From assembly GCA_934277495.1 (NCBI GenBank), contig CAKQUI010000040.1, positions 1 to 17,388 on the forward strand: 17,388 bases of DNA, in the 5' to 3' direction. The notes below the pieces were generated by a model that saw only the letters and a program-made list of their open reading frames with translations, had not been told where the DNA came from and searched no databases. The position numbers were made by a program, and so were the translations under genes. This DNA comes from an uncultured Clostridia bacterium. Its GTDB lineage: Bacteria > Bacillota > Clostridia > Peptostreptococcales > Anaerovoracaceae. Position 1 is the stretch's first letter. Every line of letters starts with the position of its first letter. Positions 8,620-15,245 of this stretch are shown piece after piece.

Positions 8620-8628
8620 ATTATACCA
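8620..8628 (-). promoter_or_regulatory. Extended -10 promoter of the pyrH operon
   Basis: The minus strand reads TGGTATAAT (8628 to 8620): a perfect TATAAT with the TGn extension. Only a weak -35 (TTTTGT at 17 bases) is present, which is acceptable for an extended -10 promoter. Transcription would start near 8613, about 50 bases before the pyrH ATG. Confidence 0.7.
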
Positions 8629-8683
8629 TAATACGGTTGCAAACAAAACTGTTTTCATCATTTCATCATAAATTTAACATATG

Positions 8684-8692
8684 TGGTATACT
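8684..8692 (+). promoter_or_regulatory. Extended -10 promoter of the mgtC-like gene
   Basis: The plus strand reads TGGTATACT (8684-8692), a TGn-extended -10 with one mismatch to TATAAT. No good -35 lies 17 bases upstream. The start would be near 8699, leaving a leader of about 70 bases before the ATG at 8770. It is back to back with the pyrH promoter, the two starts being about 86 bases apart. Confidence 0.6.
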
Positions 8693-8709
8693 ATATATGT
8701 GTATCGGAC

Positions 8710-8764
8710 TCTGCTGTGCCTGCAGCAGACCCGTACCGCCATATTTCAAAGACCCGGGAGGTAC
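8710..8764 (+). promoter_or_regulatory. Structured leader of the mgtC-like gene
   Basis: Two possible RNA stems lie in the leader. TCTGCTG (8710-8716) pairs exactly with CAGCAGA (8723-8729) around a six-base loop. GTACC (8733-8737) pairs with GGTAC (8760-8764), which takes up the last bases of the GGGAGG ribosome binding site. This could tune translation, but the second stem is short and no known riboswitch class was recognised. Confidence 0.35.
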
Positions 8765-8769
8765 ATCAG

Positions 8770-9459
8770 ATGTTTTCTTTACCTGAAACGCTTTACGATA
8801 TAAATATAGTTTCCGTATCCCTTCGTATGTTCCTGGCATTCATACTGGGCGGCATAATAGGACTTGAACGGGGAGCCAACAGACACCCTGCAGGATTCCG
8901 TACATACATACTGGTCTGCATCGGCGCAGCCCTTGCAATGATGACCAACCAGTTCATGCTGCAGACACTCGGTTCCGGTGACCCTGCTCGTCTCGGCGCC
9001 CAGGTCATAACAGGAGTCGGTTTCCTGGGAGTCGGCACTATAATAGTCACCGGAAGGAACAAGATAAGAGGTCTGACCACAGCCGCAGGACTGTGGGCTG
9101 CAGCGTGCCTTGGTCTTGCCATCGGCACCGGCTTCTACTCAGGTGCCTGCATTGCAGCTGCGATCATATTCGTAAGTCTGGCACTGCTGCCAAAACTTGA
9201 AAATTACTTTTACAGAAAATCACGTGTCATAGATCTTTACATAGAAGTAGACACCATAGATAATTACAGGAAGATCAAAAAAGCGATATATGATCTCGAT
9301 TCATCTTTTGTCGAAGCTCATATCAGCCGCTCCACTCCTGTGACACGTTCCGGCATACCGCTCAATATCTCGCTCAGACTTCCCCATGATATGACTCATC
9401 GCGAAGCTGTTGAGAAATTAGAACAGATGGAGGGAGTCTGCATCGTTGAGGAGTTCTGA
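8770..9459 (+). CDS. MgtC/SapB family membrane protein
   Basis: Inner-membrane protein of the MgtC/SapB family; members are linked to low-magnesium growth and intracellular survival in some bacteria, but the biochemical role of most is unknown. The 229-residue protein has about four to five membrane segments in its first 140 residues with the family motifs GGIIGLERGANRHPAGFRTY, QVITGVGFLGVGTIIV and GLTTAAGLWAAACLGLAIG. A soluble C-terminal part of about 80 residues resembles the ACT-like tail of the family. The ATG at 8770 is chosen because GGGAGG lies eight bases upstream; the frame stays open to 8683 but would then begin inside the promoter. It is the only convincing plus-strand gene, and its last 42 bases overlap the end of the convergent kinase gene. 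Confidence 0.93.
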   Translation: MFSLPETLYDINIVSVSLRMFLAFILGGIIGLERGANRHPAGFRTYILVCIGAALAMMTNQFMLQTLGSGDPARLGAQVITGVGFLGVGTIIVTGRNKIRGLTTAAGLWAAACLGLAIGTGFYSGACIAAAIIFVSLALLPKLENYFYRKSRVIDLYIEVDTIDNYRKIKKAIYDLDSSFVEAHISRSTPVTRSGIPLNISLRLPHDMTHREAVEKLEQMEGVCIVEEF

Positions 9460-10656
9460 CAGATCGTCCATTCTCAAAGGCTTTGTCAGATAGTGGTCTA
9501 TACCGGCTCTTGCAGCTTTTTCCCTGTCAGACGGGAATGCATTTGCGGTCAGCGCTATTATCGGAAGGTCGCTGTCATCCCTGTTCATGCCTCTTATCAT
9601 CACAGATGCCTGATATCCGTCCAGCACCGGCATCTCTATATCCATGAAAACAGCCTTATAAAGCCCCGGCTCTGAGGAAATGAACATATCCACCGCTTCC
9701 TCACCGTTTACTGCGGCATCAGCTTTTATCCCCAGGTCTTCAAGGTATGTCAGAAGGACTTCTCTGTTGTCTTTCTGATCTTCTGCAATAAGAACTATCT
9801 TTTCATCGGTTATACGCTCCTTTTCCTGTTCACGTATTTCGTTTATATCACGCTTGTTTCCTGCAACTTCGAATCCCAGCCTTACTGTCACAGTCGTACC
9901 GCTGCCCGGACTGCTGGATATACTGATATCGCCACTGAGGGCATCGACAATCTTCTTTACTATGGCCATGCCAAGACCTGAACCATTGGTCTGTATAACA
10001 CGCATATCGTCAGCTCTTACGAACGGCTTATATATGTCTTCGAGGAACTCATCAGACATACCTATACCATTGTCCCGACAGACAAATTCATATGTAGTCC
10101 GTCCAGGTTCGTCACTGTAAAGCTCCCTGACACTTATCCTTACGAATCCTCCGTCCGGCGTATATTTTACAGCATTGGAAACTATATTTATCAGCACTCT
10201 GAGTATATTGCCGTAATCACCGATAAGTTCCCTGTTCACTATATCCTTGTCTGTTATATCGAATACAAGACTTTTCCTGGCAGCTTCAGACTCCGTCATG
10301 ACTTTAAGATCCTCCGTCAGCTTTCCGATATCGAATTTTCTCTCGCTGACTTCTATACATTCCTGTTCTATCTTTGTCATATCCAGCAAATTGTCCACCA
10401 GGTCTATCAGATGGTCTCCGGCAATACTTATTTTTTTCAAACAGCTTTCGACCTTCTCCCTGTCATCAGCATGACGAAGCGCTATGTCACACATACCTAT
10501 TATCACATTCAAAGGCGTGCGCACCTCATGAGACATATTTGACAAAAATTCTTTTCCGACCTGATATTTATTCATTTCAGCTATACACTCCCTTCCTAAT
10601 GAACATCCGGAACATCTGCAGATATGCAAATATTCCAGAAGCAACAACAAATCCAT
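9418..10656 (-). CDS. Hybrid sensor histidine kinase with C-terminal receiver domain
   Basis: Signal-transduction kinase without an evident membrane segment or classical sensor domain, so probably cytosolic. From the ATG at 10656 it has 412 residues: a short N-terminal segment with the cysteine cluster CRCSGCSLGREC, a HisKA domain with the phospho-His in SNMSHEVRTPL (H43), an HATPase domain (N box NIVSNAVKYTPDGG, G1 RDNGIGM, G2 NGSGLGMAIVKK), and a receiver (EDQKDNRE acidic pocket, phospho-Asp in FMDIEMPVLDGY at D339, LTAN, YLTKPL). No output domain follows, which suggests a phosphorelay. The start is uncertain: a GTG at 10719 would overlap the regulatory sites, and an ATG at 10575 has GGAAGGGAG upstream (spacing about 12) but drops the cysteine cluster. 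Spo0A-like boxes upstream hint at a sporulation or post-exponential network. Its partner is unknown. Confidence 0.93.
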   Translation of the reverse strand: MDLLLLLEYLHICRCSGCSLGRECIAEMNKYQVGKEFLSNMSHEVRTPLNVIIGMCDIALRHADDREKVESCLKKISIAGDHLIDLVDNLLDMTKIEQECIEVSERKFDIGKLTEDLKVMTESEAARKSLVFDITDKDIVNRELIGDYGNILRVLINIVSNAVKYTPDGGFVRISVRELYSDEPGRTTYEFVCRDNGIGMSDEFLEDIYKPFVRADDMRVIQTNGSGLGMAIVKKIVDALSGDISISSSPGSGTTVTVRLGFEVAGNKRDINEIREQEKERITDEKIVLIAEDQKDNREVLLTYLEDLGIKADAAVNGEEAVDMFISSEPGLYKAVFMDIEMPVLDGYQASVMIRGMNRDDSDLPIIALTANAFPSDREKAARAGIDHYLTKPLRMDDLSELLNDADSLHLF

Positions 10657-10661
10657 TTTAT

Positions 10662-10697
10662 ATTCAAATATGCTTACAATGTAACCTTTTTTGTCAA
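10662..10697 (-). promoter_or_regulatory. Possible promoter of the hybrid kinase gene
   Basis: TTGACA (10697 to 10692) is a perfect -35 element. The best -10 is CATATT (10672 to 10667), 19 bases away, an unusually long spacer. A sigma-H-like reading of the same bases, AGGTTA (10687 to 10682) with GAATAT downstream, is a weaker alternative. Either would start transcription very near 10656, so the coding start could be nearly leaderless or further in at 10575. Confidence 0.35.
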
Positions 10698-10751
10698 CAG
10701 TATTCGACAAATTCTGCACAAGTCACCCCAAAGCGGACAAAGTTCGACAAA
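10690..10751 (-). promoter_or_regulatory. Cluster of Spo0A-box-like sites upstream of the kinase gene
   Basis: On the minus strand TTTGTCGAA occurs exactly twice, at 10751-10743 and 10711-10703, 40 bases apart and in the same orientation, each within the 12-base direct repeat GAATTTGTCGAA. A third site, TTTGTCAAC on the plus strand (10690-10698), is inverted and overlaps the TTGACA element. These match the known 0A-box consensus (core TGTCGAA; TTTGTCRAA). Binding by Spo0A is inference; direct repression or activation cannot be told from sequence. Confidence 0.6.
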
Positions 10752-10758
10752 TTCAGTC

Positions 10759-10795
10759 AAAAAAAGCACTGTGACATTTTAACGTATCACAGTGC
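10759..10795 (-). terminator. Rho-independent terminator after larB
   Basis: On the minus strand GCACTGTGA (10795 to 10787) pairs perfectly with TCACAGTGC (10774 to 10766) around a 12-base loop and is followed at once by seven T residues (10765 to 10759). It begins 17 bases after the larB stop codon and should end the larB transcript before the kinase promoter. Confidence 0.92.
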
Positions 10796-10811
10796 CAGGC
10801 CTGCTTTATCA

Positions 10812-11576
10812 TCACTGTCTGATACATGACGATCTGTTTATCACCGAAGCAAGATATGCTGCACCGAATCCGTTGTCGATGTTAACCACGCCTACACCAT
10901 TGGCGCAGCTGTTGAGCATGGACAGCAGAGCTGAAACACCTCCAAGATTGGCTCCATAGCCTATGCTGGTAGGAACTGCTATAACAGGAGAATCCACAAG
11001 ACCTCCCACGACACTGGCAAGAGCACCCTCCATACCGGCTATGACGATTATGACATCAGCAGCCCTTATATCATCCAGCCTGTTGAAAAGACGATGGATG
11101 CCGGCAACTCCCACATCATATATGCGCCTTACATCGTTGCCCATAAGTTCAGCTGTAACTGCAGCCTCTTCGGCTACAGGTATATCAGCCGTACCTGCCG
11201 TGACTACTGCAACACTTCTGTCCATACGCATCTCGTGCTCTTTGTCGATGACAGCGATTATACCGGCGTCTTCGTAAAACTCCGCCTGTGGCAGAAGTTC
11301 TGTGACAGCCGCATAATCCTCACGTGTCGCCTTGGTAGCCATTATGTTGCCGCCCTTTGCCACAAGTTCCTGCATGATATCACGTATCTGTCCGGGTTTC
11401 TTGCCTCTGCTGTATATGACCTCCGGGAAACCTGTCCTTATGGCACGATGATTGTCCACGTTGGCGAATCCAAGATCCTTGTAGGGAAGTTCTTTCAGTT
11501 TCTCATATGCTGTATCGGTATCGGTCTTTCCGTTTTTCACCTGCTCCAGAAGTTCTCTTATACTGCTTTCTAACAT
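10812..11576 (-). CDS. larB: LarB, pyridinium-3,5-biscarboxylic acid mononucleotide synthase
   Basis: LarB carboxylates the pyridinium ring of nicotinic acid adenine dinucleotide and releases AMP, the first step of nickel-pincer nucleotide cofactor synthesis for lactate racemase and related LarA-family enzymes. The 254-residue protein has a LarB-type N-terminal region (LGFANVDNHRAIRTGFPEVIY) and a PurE/AIR-carboxylase-like C-terminal domain (VAVVTAGTADIPVAEEA, YDVGVAGIHRL, IVIAGMEGALASVVGGLVD, VPTSIGYG). The ATG at 11576 is preferred because AAAGG lies eight bases upstream; a GTG at 11585 would leave no spacing. No larA, larC or larE is in the window. It follows the folate gene by 39 bases and ends at a strong terminator. 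Confidence 0.93.
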   Translation of the reverse strand: MLESSIRELLEQVKNGKTDTDTAYEKLKELPYKDLGFANVDNHRAIRTGFPEVIYSRGKKPGQIRDIMQELVAKGGNIMATKATREDYAAVTELLPQAEFYEDAGIIAVIDKEHEMRMDRSVAVVTAGTADIPVAEEAAVTAELMGNDVRRIYDVGVAGIHRLFNRLDDIRAADVIIVIAGMEGALASVVGGLVDSPVIAVPTSIGYGANLGGVSALLSMLNSCANGVGVVNIDNGFGAAYLASVINRSSCIRQ

Positions 11577-11615
11577 GTTCTGCACCTTTCTTTCGTCTGA
11601 TCCATATTATATATG

Positions 11616-12179
11616 TCACCCTGTTATCATACGTTTTTCACTGACTATGACATCCGGCTTCCTGTCATGAGACTCGGAAGGTATGTCGTCAAGTATCTGA
11701 AAATCATAGCACACCGCCAGTGTGCTGCATTCAGGATACATCCTGAGATATCTGTCGTAATATCCTCCGCCGTATCCGATCCTGTCTCTGGATTCTGAAA
11801 AAACAGCTCCCGGCATGACTATCAGCGTGCCCGGACCCGGCGTAAGCATCTCATCAGTCTGCGGTTCTCTGATGTTATAGCTGCCTGTATCAAACTGTGT
11901 ATTTTCATCGTATCTGAAAAAGTCCATGCTGTCTCCATCTACCCTGGGAAGCCACAGTCTCTTGCCGTCGCAAAGAGCCTCCCCTGCAAGCTGAGGCACA
12001 TCCACCTCATTGTTTATCGGCATGTAAAGGCATATATCTTCTGCTGCCCTGTACACATCCGACATCCTGATACTGTCGCATATCATACGGGACATATCCC
12101 TTACCTGGTGTTCCTGAAGAGCCCTTCTCATCCCCAGTATTTTTTTTCTTATTTCTTTTTTTGCTGCTGCTTTTTCCAT
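11616..12179 (-). CDS. 5-formyltetrahydrofolate cyclo-ligase
   Basis: ATP-dependent enzyme converting 5-formyl-THF to 5,10-methenyl-THF, which salvages an inhibitory folate. The length of 187 residues is typical. It has a basic N-terminal helix (KKEIRKKILGMRRAL), the YMPINNEVD substrate-binding strand, LIVMPGAVF, and the family signature IGYGGGYYDRYL (134-145), followed by the usual end DVIVSEKRMITG. The ATG at 12179 follows AAGGAG by nine bases. B. subtilis yqgN and E. coli ygfA are the equivalents. It is probably co-transcribed with larB. Confidence 0.95.
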   Translation of the reverse strand: MEKAAAKKEIRKKILGMRRALQEHQVRDMSRMICDSIRMSDVYRAAEDICLYMPINNEVDVPQLAGEALCDGKRLWLPRVDGDSMDFFRYDENTQFDTGSYNIREPQTDEMLTPGPGTLIVMPGAVFSESRDRIGYGGGYYDRYLRMYPECSTLAVCYDFQILDDIPSESHDRKPDVIVSEKRMITG

Positions 12180-12230
12180 CGTTATGTTCTCCTTGCCGGC
12201 ACCGCTGCACCAGCCATGCCTGATGATACT

Positions 12231-12259
12231 AATTTAACATATTTCGCAGCATACAACAA
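12231..12259 (-). promoter_or_regulatory. Candidate promoter for the folate cyclo-ligase-larB pair
   Basis: The minus strand has TTGTTG (12259 to 12254), a 17-base spacer, and TAAATT (12236 to 12231) with a TGT extension just upstream. This lies in the 113-base gap after the DUF6382-like gene, where no T-tailed terminator hairpin was seen. It would give a leader of about 45 bases. Confidence 0.4.
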
Positions 12260-12292
12260 TATCCAACCCCCGCACTCATCATACTTTCCGTC

Positions 12293-12835
12293 TCATGACT
12301 TTTTCCTGCGTTCCATCTCGTATATCTCACGCCTGTATATGCCTATCCTGTTTATTATATCTCTTATATAGCAGTCTCTGCTGCATATGTGCTTCGCTAT
12401 CCGGCTGATATATGCGGAATGTCCGTCACGTACATCTCCCTTTATCTCAAGAAGGAACGACACTATGTTCCTCCTGAGACTGCTGCTGTTTGCACCCGGC
12501 ACATAGGCTATCTTTACCTCCCCTGTCTCTCTGTTGAAAAAAACTGTTTCAGCGCTCAGTTTTATCTTTGCCGGCGTTATGAGAAACTCTACCGATCTTT
12601 CCAGTATCAGCAGCGTCCTTTCAAGGATATAAAGGACATCCTCTGTCCTCTCTATCCTGAAACTGCTGAGAGGCGTGAATCCGCTGCAGTTATAGCATAC
12701 TGTTTCACCGCCGTCCTCACTCATGAATCCCATTGGCATGAAAAGATTACATTCCCCTGAAGTCAGCATCACCCGTTCATATTCCTTCATCGTATTTTCT
12801 TCCAGCTTTATCCGAAACTCCCTGTTGTCCCACAT
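12293..12835 (-). CDS. DUF6382-like protein of the Tad locus
   Basis: Protein of 180 residues without signal peptide or membrane segment, likely cytosolic. It resembles, from memory, the DUF6382 domain found in clostridial Tad pilus loci, often fused to an FHA domain: a short N-terminal beta region, a helix-rich middle (VLYILERTLLILERSVEFL), then AETVFFNRETGEVKIAYVPG, the most recognisable segment, and a helical end. No FHA domain is attached here. The start at 12835 has AAAGGA nine bases upstream; an ATG at 12790 (MKEYERVML) is also possible. It is the last gene of the Tad operon. Function unknown; a regulatory or assembly role is inferred only from position. Confidence 0.7.
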   Translation of the reverse strand: MWDNREFRIKLEENTMKEYERVMLTSGECNLFMPMGFMSEDGGETVCYNCSGFTPLSSFRIERTEDVLYILERTLLILERSVEFLITPAKIKLSAETVFFNRETGEVKIAYVPGANSSSLRRNIVSFLLEIKGDVRDGHSAYISRIAKHICSRDCYIRDIINRIGIYRREIYEMERRKKS

Positions 12836-12836
12836 A

Positions 12837-12890
12837 TCACACCATCCTTTCCATTATTGTCTGCACACCATCATATGATATATCCATCAT
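12837..12890 (-). CDS. Possible 17-residue peptide gene between the zinc TadE and DUF6382 genes
   Basis: A short frame MMDISYDGVQTIMERMV begins two bases after the TadE-like stop codon, with GGAGGAAG eight bases ahead of its ATG, and its TGA ends one base before the next gene's ATG. The ribosome binding site is better than most in this operon. It may be a translation-coupling device rather than a functional peptide, or chance. Confidence 0.3.
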   Translation of the reverse strand: MMDISYDGVQTIMERMV

Positions 12891-12891
12891 G

Positions 12892-13647
12892 CTATCTTCC
12901 TCCGCATTTGCTGCATACACCGTATCCTTTCTGCTCTGCTTCGCTCCTGTCGATGACTGCTGTATGCCGGTCCACCATCCGGCATGTACCTCTGTGATAA
13001 GCAGTGCCGCTTCCTTCAAAACAGAACACCACGTCCCCTGTCTTCATATTGCCTGAGCCACAGACCGAACATGCCTTGCAGCTTTTCCTTATATTTGCTG
13101 AAAGTATCTTCCTGACTACTGCTGCTCTGACATAGGTGCAGTTTTCACCATGATACTTTTCTCCAGCATACGGGAATATCCATACAGGATCCTCAGGTTC
13201 GCTTTTTTCCAGTCCCTCGCTGCCAAGGGGCTCTCCAAGCCTGTCCCTTCCCCTGAATCCACGGAATTTTATATCGGTGGTAAAATCAAAATCTCTGCTG
13301 AAACCGGCCGGCAGCTCAAGTTTCATCGAAGCCTCCAGTCTGTATGAGGTTATATGGTTGCTGTACCCATCTGAATAATCCACCATAAGGCGAGATACAT
13401 CTGTATTATCAGGATTTTTCTTGTCGCTTTCCAGCCGTTCCTTTATCTTTTTGCCGACTGAAAGCTGATGTACTCCGTCATATGATCTCAAAGCTGCCTG
13501 CCGGCTCTCATCCAGCGCTCCATATATGCAGTTTTCCCATGCACCTGAAACACGCATGAAATATCCTACAGACAGTACAGCCAGTATCACCAGCGGCAGG
13601 AATATGGCAGCTTCAAGTGTATAAAAACCTTTAGTATTTCTTTTCAT
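12892..13647 (-). CDS. TadE-like pseudopilin with C-terminal duplicated Cys/His zinc-ribbon-like module
   Basis: Membrane-anchored, probably surface-exposed protein of 251 residues. The N terminus (KRNTKGFYTLEAAIFLPLVI) is a class III prepilin-like leader: a Gly followed by Glu at +5 and a hydrophobic helix (about 8-29). The middle (about 30-150) is mixed polar sequence expected outside. The C terminus carries two copies of Y-H-x3-C-x22-C-x2-C: H166, C170, C193, C196 and H218, C222, C245, C248. The pattern is like the Ada-type or nuclease-tail zinc modules that some clostridial TadE proteins carry. The ATG at 13647 overlaps the DUF5702-like gene by 17 bases, with AGGA upstream. A minor pilin or pilus tip function is inference. 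Confidence 0.8.
   Translation of the reverse strand: MKRNTKGFYTLEAAIFLPLVILAVLSVGYFMRVSGAWENCIYGALDESRQAALRSYDGVHQLSVGKKIKERLESDKKNPDNTDVSRLMVDYSDGYSNHITSYRLEASMKLELPAGFSRDFDFTTDIKFRGFRGRDRLGEPLGSEGLEKSEPEDPVWIFPYAGEKYHGENCTYVRAAVVRKILSANIRKSCKACSVCGSGNMKTGDVVFCFEGSGTAYHRGTCRMVDRHTAVIDRSEAEQKGYGVCSKCGGR
12895..13191 (-). repeat. Two tandem protein-level repeats, 52-residue period
   Basis: Residues 153-204 and 205-251 of the TadE-like protein align without gaps: D, V, F, G, YH, C, CxxC and G positions recur exactly 52 apart. The shared metal-type residues are His, Cys, Cys and Cys in each copy. The remaining sequence has diverged strongly, so the duplication is old. Confidence 0.75.
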
Positions 13648-14851
13648 AGCTGTATGTCCTGCCGTTCACTCTGACTTCTGCCGCTATACCTGCTGAATGT
13701 TCATTTATCAGGAACCTGCGGTCTCTGTTTTTACGCATGTTTATCTGAATAAGATCCAGTACCCTTGCCGTCTTCACATTGTCATCCTTGAAAAACAGCA
13801 GTATCTCAAGATACTGTTCGTATGTATATCCCTTTTCGACATCCGGCATCATAACGCCGGTCTGTGCACCTTTGACAGCACCGTCTATATCCGTCGCCCA
13901 TGAGTCTTTGTCTTTCACCATCGGCACTTTACGCCCCATCCACAGCAGCTTCACATCATTGGCTGATTCTGCATATGCCCATGTCGATGCTACAGCAAGC
14001 TGTGTGGCAGCACCGGCTCCCGGTGTGATCAGCTCTGCTGCAGCAAGGACTTCTGCTTTCTTTTTCGGGTCGCTGTATATATGCGCCAGATTCGGCGGAA
14101 AACGCATCGCTTCAACAGCTATCTTCACTTTTCTCTCGTTTTTCCTGTCAGTCAGTTTCCCTCCAAGGATATACTCCACTTCGTTTTTAAAAAAGTGCTC
14201 TTTGTTCACAGCCTCGGTCCTGTTGTTGAAATGCATCGTTATATACTGGTTCATCAGATAATTTTCACTGCCTTCTTTGAACACTTCCTTCACATCCGAT
14301 GCTTTGTCACCTATGGAGCTTGCCAGAGCTGTGAGGCCTTTTTCCGGGACCTGTGATGATGGCAGAGATGCTATCGTAGGACCGTGCTGCAGTTTGCGTT
14401 CCTGCATATCGTTTGTATCTGTTTTTTTATCCGCAGCAGCCTTCTTCAGAAGTTCATTCACCTCCATGAATTTCATACACTCCAGGATCTGCGTTCGTGT
14501 GAGTGCGATATCCGACATCGGGAACCTCGCCGCTGTGATACTGACGCTTTCTTTTCTGACATTCTTCATGCCTTTGAATGTGTAGTCGAGATAATGATCT
14601 ATCCTGCCGGCAAGTTCCCGGTCTGTACCTTTTATCATAAAAAGACCATACTCCTTCTGCACTCTGTGGTCGAATTCGGACATCACCGACTCGCACGCAA
14701 GATCTATGATACCGTCTGCACAGGCTGACACTGAAGACGCTTTCACACTGTATACCATCGCCAGCGTAACAGACATCAGTGCTGCCAGTATCAGCGACAG
14801 AAATACTGCACTGCTTCCCCGCCTGCTATTTTTCATCGCTTTCATTGCCAT
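13631..14851 (-). CDS. DUF5702-like (TadG-related) Tad locus membrane protein
   Basis: Protein of 406 residues with one N-terminal membrane helix after a basic leader (MKNSRRGSSAVFLSLILAAL) and a large remainder expected outside the membrane. It resembles the DUF5702 family of clostridial Tad loci: the segment CADGIIDLACESVMSEFDHR followed by VQKEYGLFMIKG is characteristic of that family. There is no Glu at +5, so processing by prepilin peptidase is doubtful. A second hydrophobic stretch (AELITPGAGAATQLAVASTW) occurs in the middle. The ATG at 14851 has AAGGG five bases upstream and overlaps the preceding TadE-like gene by 26 bases; ATGs at 14845 and 14836 are alternatives. The molecular role is unknown. 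Confidence 0.75.
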   Translation of the reverse strand: MAMKAMKNSRRGSSAVFLSLILAALMSVTLAMVYSVKASSVSACADGIIDLACESVMSEFDHRVQKEYGLFMIKGTDRELAGRIDHYLDYTFKGMKNVRKESVSITAARFPMSDIALTRTQILECMKFMEVNELLKKAAADKKTDTNDMQERKLQHGPTIASLPSSQVPEKGLTALASSIGDKASDVKEVFKEGSENYLMNQYITMHFNNRTEAVNKEHFFKNEVEYILGGKLTDRKNERKVKIAVEAMRFPPNLAHIYSDPKKKAEVLAAAELITPGAGAATQLAVASTWAYAESANDVKLLWMGRKVPMVKDKDSWATDIDGAVKGAQTGVMMPDVEKGYTYEQYLEILLFFKDDNVKTARVLDLIQINMRKNRDRRFLINEHSAGIAAEVRVNGRTYSYEKKY

Positions 14852-15245
14852 TCACACCCTTCACAAGACAGCAGTATCTCACGTATCTGACTCCATCCAC
14901 AGCATATGCCTTGTCCTGTATCAGACATACGCCTTTCCTGTCCAGAAGCATCCTGTGATCCATTATCAGATATTCTTTTGCCTCTACAACGCCTCCGAAA
15001 GCCTTTTTCCTGGTATAGAACTCCGCTTCAGACGATACGCTGTGCAACACAGAGCTCCTGCCTGTTACGTTGCCTGATTCAGCCCTCAGTGCCATATGCA
15101 TGCTGCACTGACTTGATATCTGGCTGTAGAAAAACATCGTTATGAGTATAACAGTTATCACTGACAGTATTATGAACGGCAGAACTACCGCCGCCTCCAT
15201 GATATAGCTGCCCCGTCTGCTCCTAATTGAAATCATTGAGTCCAT
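14826..15245 (-). CDS. TadE-like pseudopilin
   Basis: Small protein of 139 residues with a basic leader and the prepilin-type site RRGSYIMEAAVVLPFI (Gly 12, Glu 17 at +5), then one hydrophobic helix to about residue 40 and a polar exported domain. TadE-family proteins are minor pilins needed for Tad pilus assembly. Starts at 15245 and 15236 are both possible; neither has a strong ribosome binding site, so it may depend on coupling, since the upstream pilin gene ends inside it (23-base overlap with the longer start). Confidence 0.8.
   Translation of the reverse strand: MDSMISIRSRRGSYIMEAAVVLPFIILSVITVILITMFFYSQISSQCSMHMALRAESGNVTGRSSVLHSVSSEAEFYTRKKAFGGVVEAKEYLIMDHRMLLDRKGVCLIQDKAYAVDGVRYVRYCCLVKGVNGNESDEK

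Noticed and set aside
10657..10719. GTG start adding 21 residues to the hybrid kinase
   Set aside because: The extension would contain the TTGACA element and one Spo0A-like box, so it is better read as regulatory DNA.
12180..12292. Terminator after the DUF6382-like gene
   Set aside because: No stable hairpin with a T-tail found, so whether the Tad transcript stops before the folate gene is undecided.
12837..13019. 60-codon minus-strand frame overlapping the end of the zinc TadE-like gene
   Set aside because: Most of it is the out-of-frame shadow of the TadE-like C terminus, and its first ATG has no ribosome binding site. Only the last 17 codons, with their own site, are kept as a low-confidence call.
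13697..14728. Plus-strand open frames opposite the DUF5702-like gene
   Set aside because: Cysteine- and serine-rich antisense translations without motifs; typical shadows.
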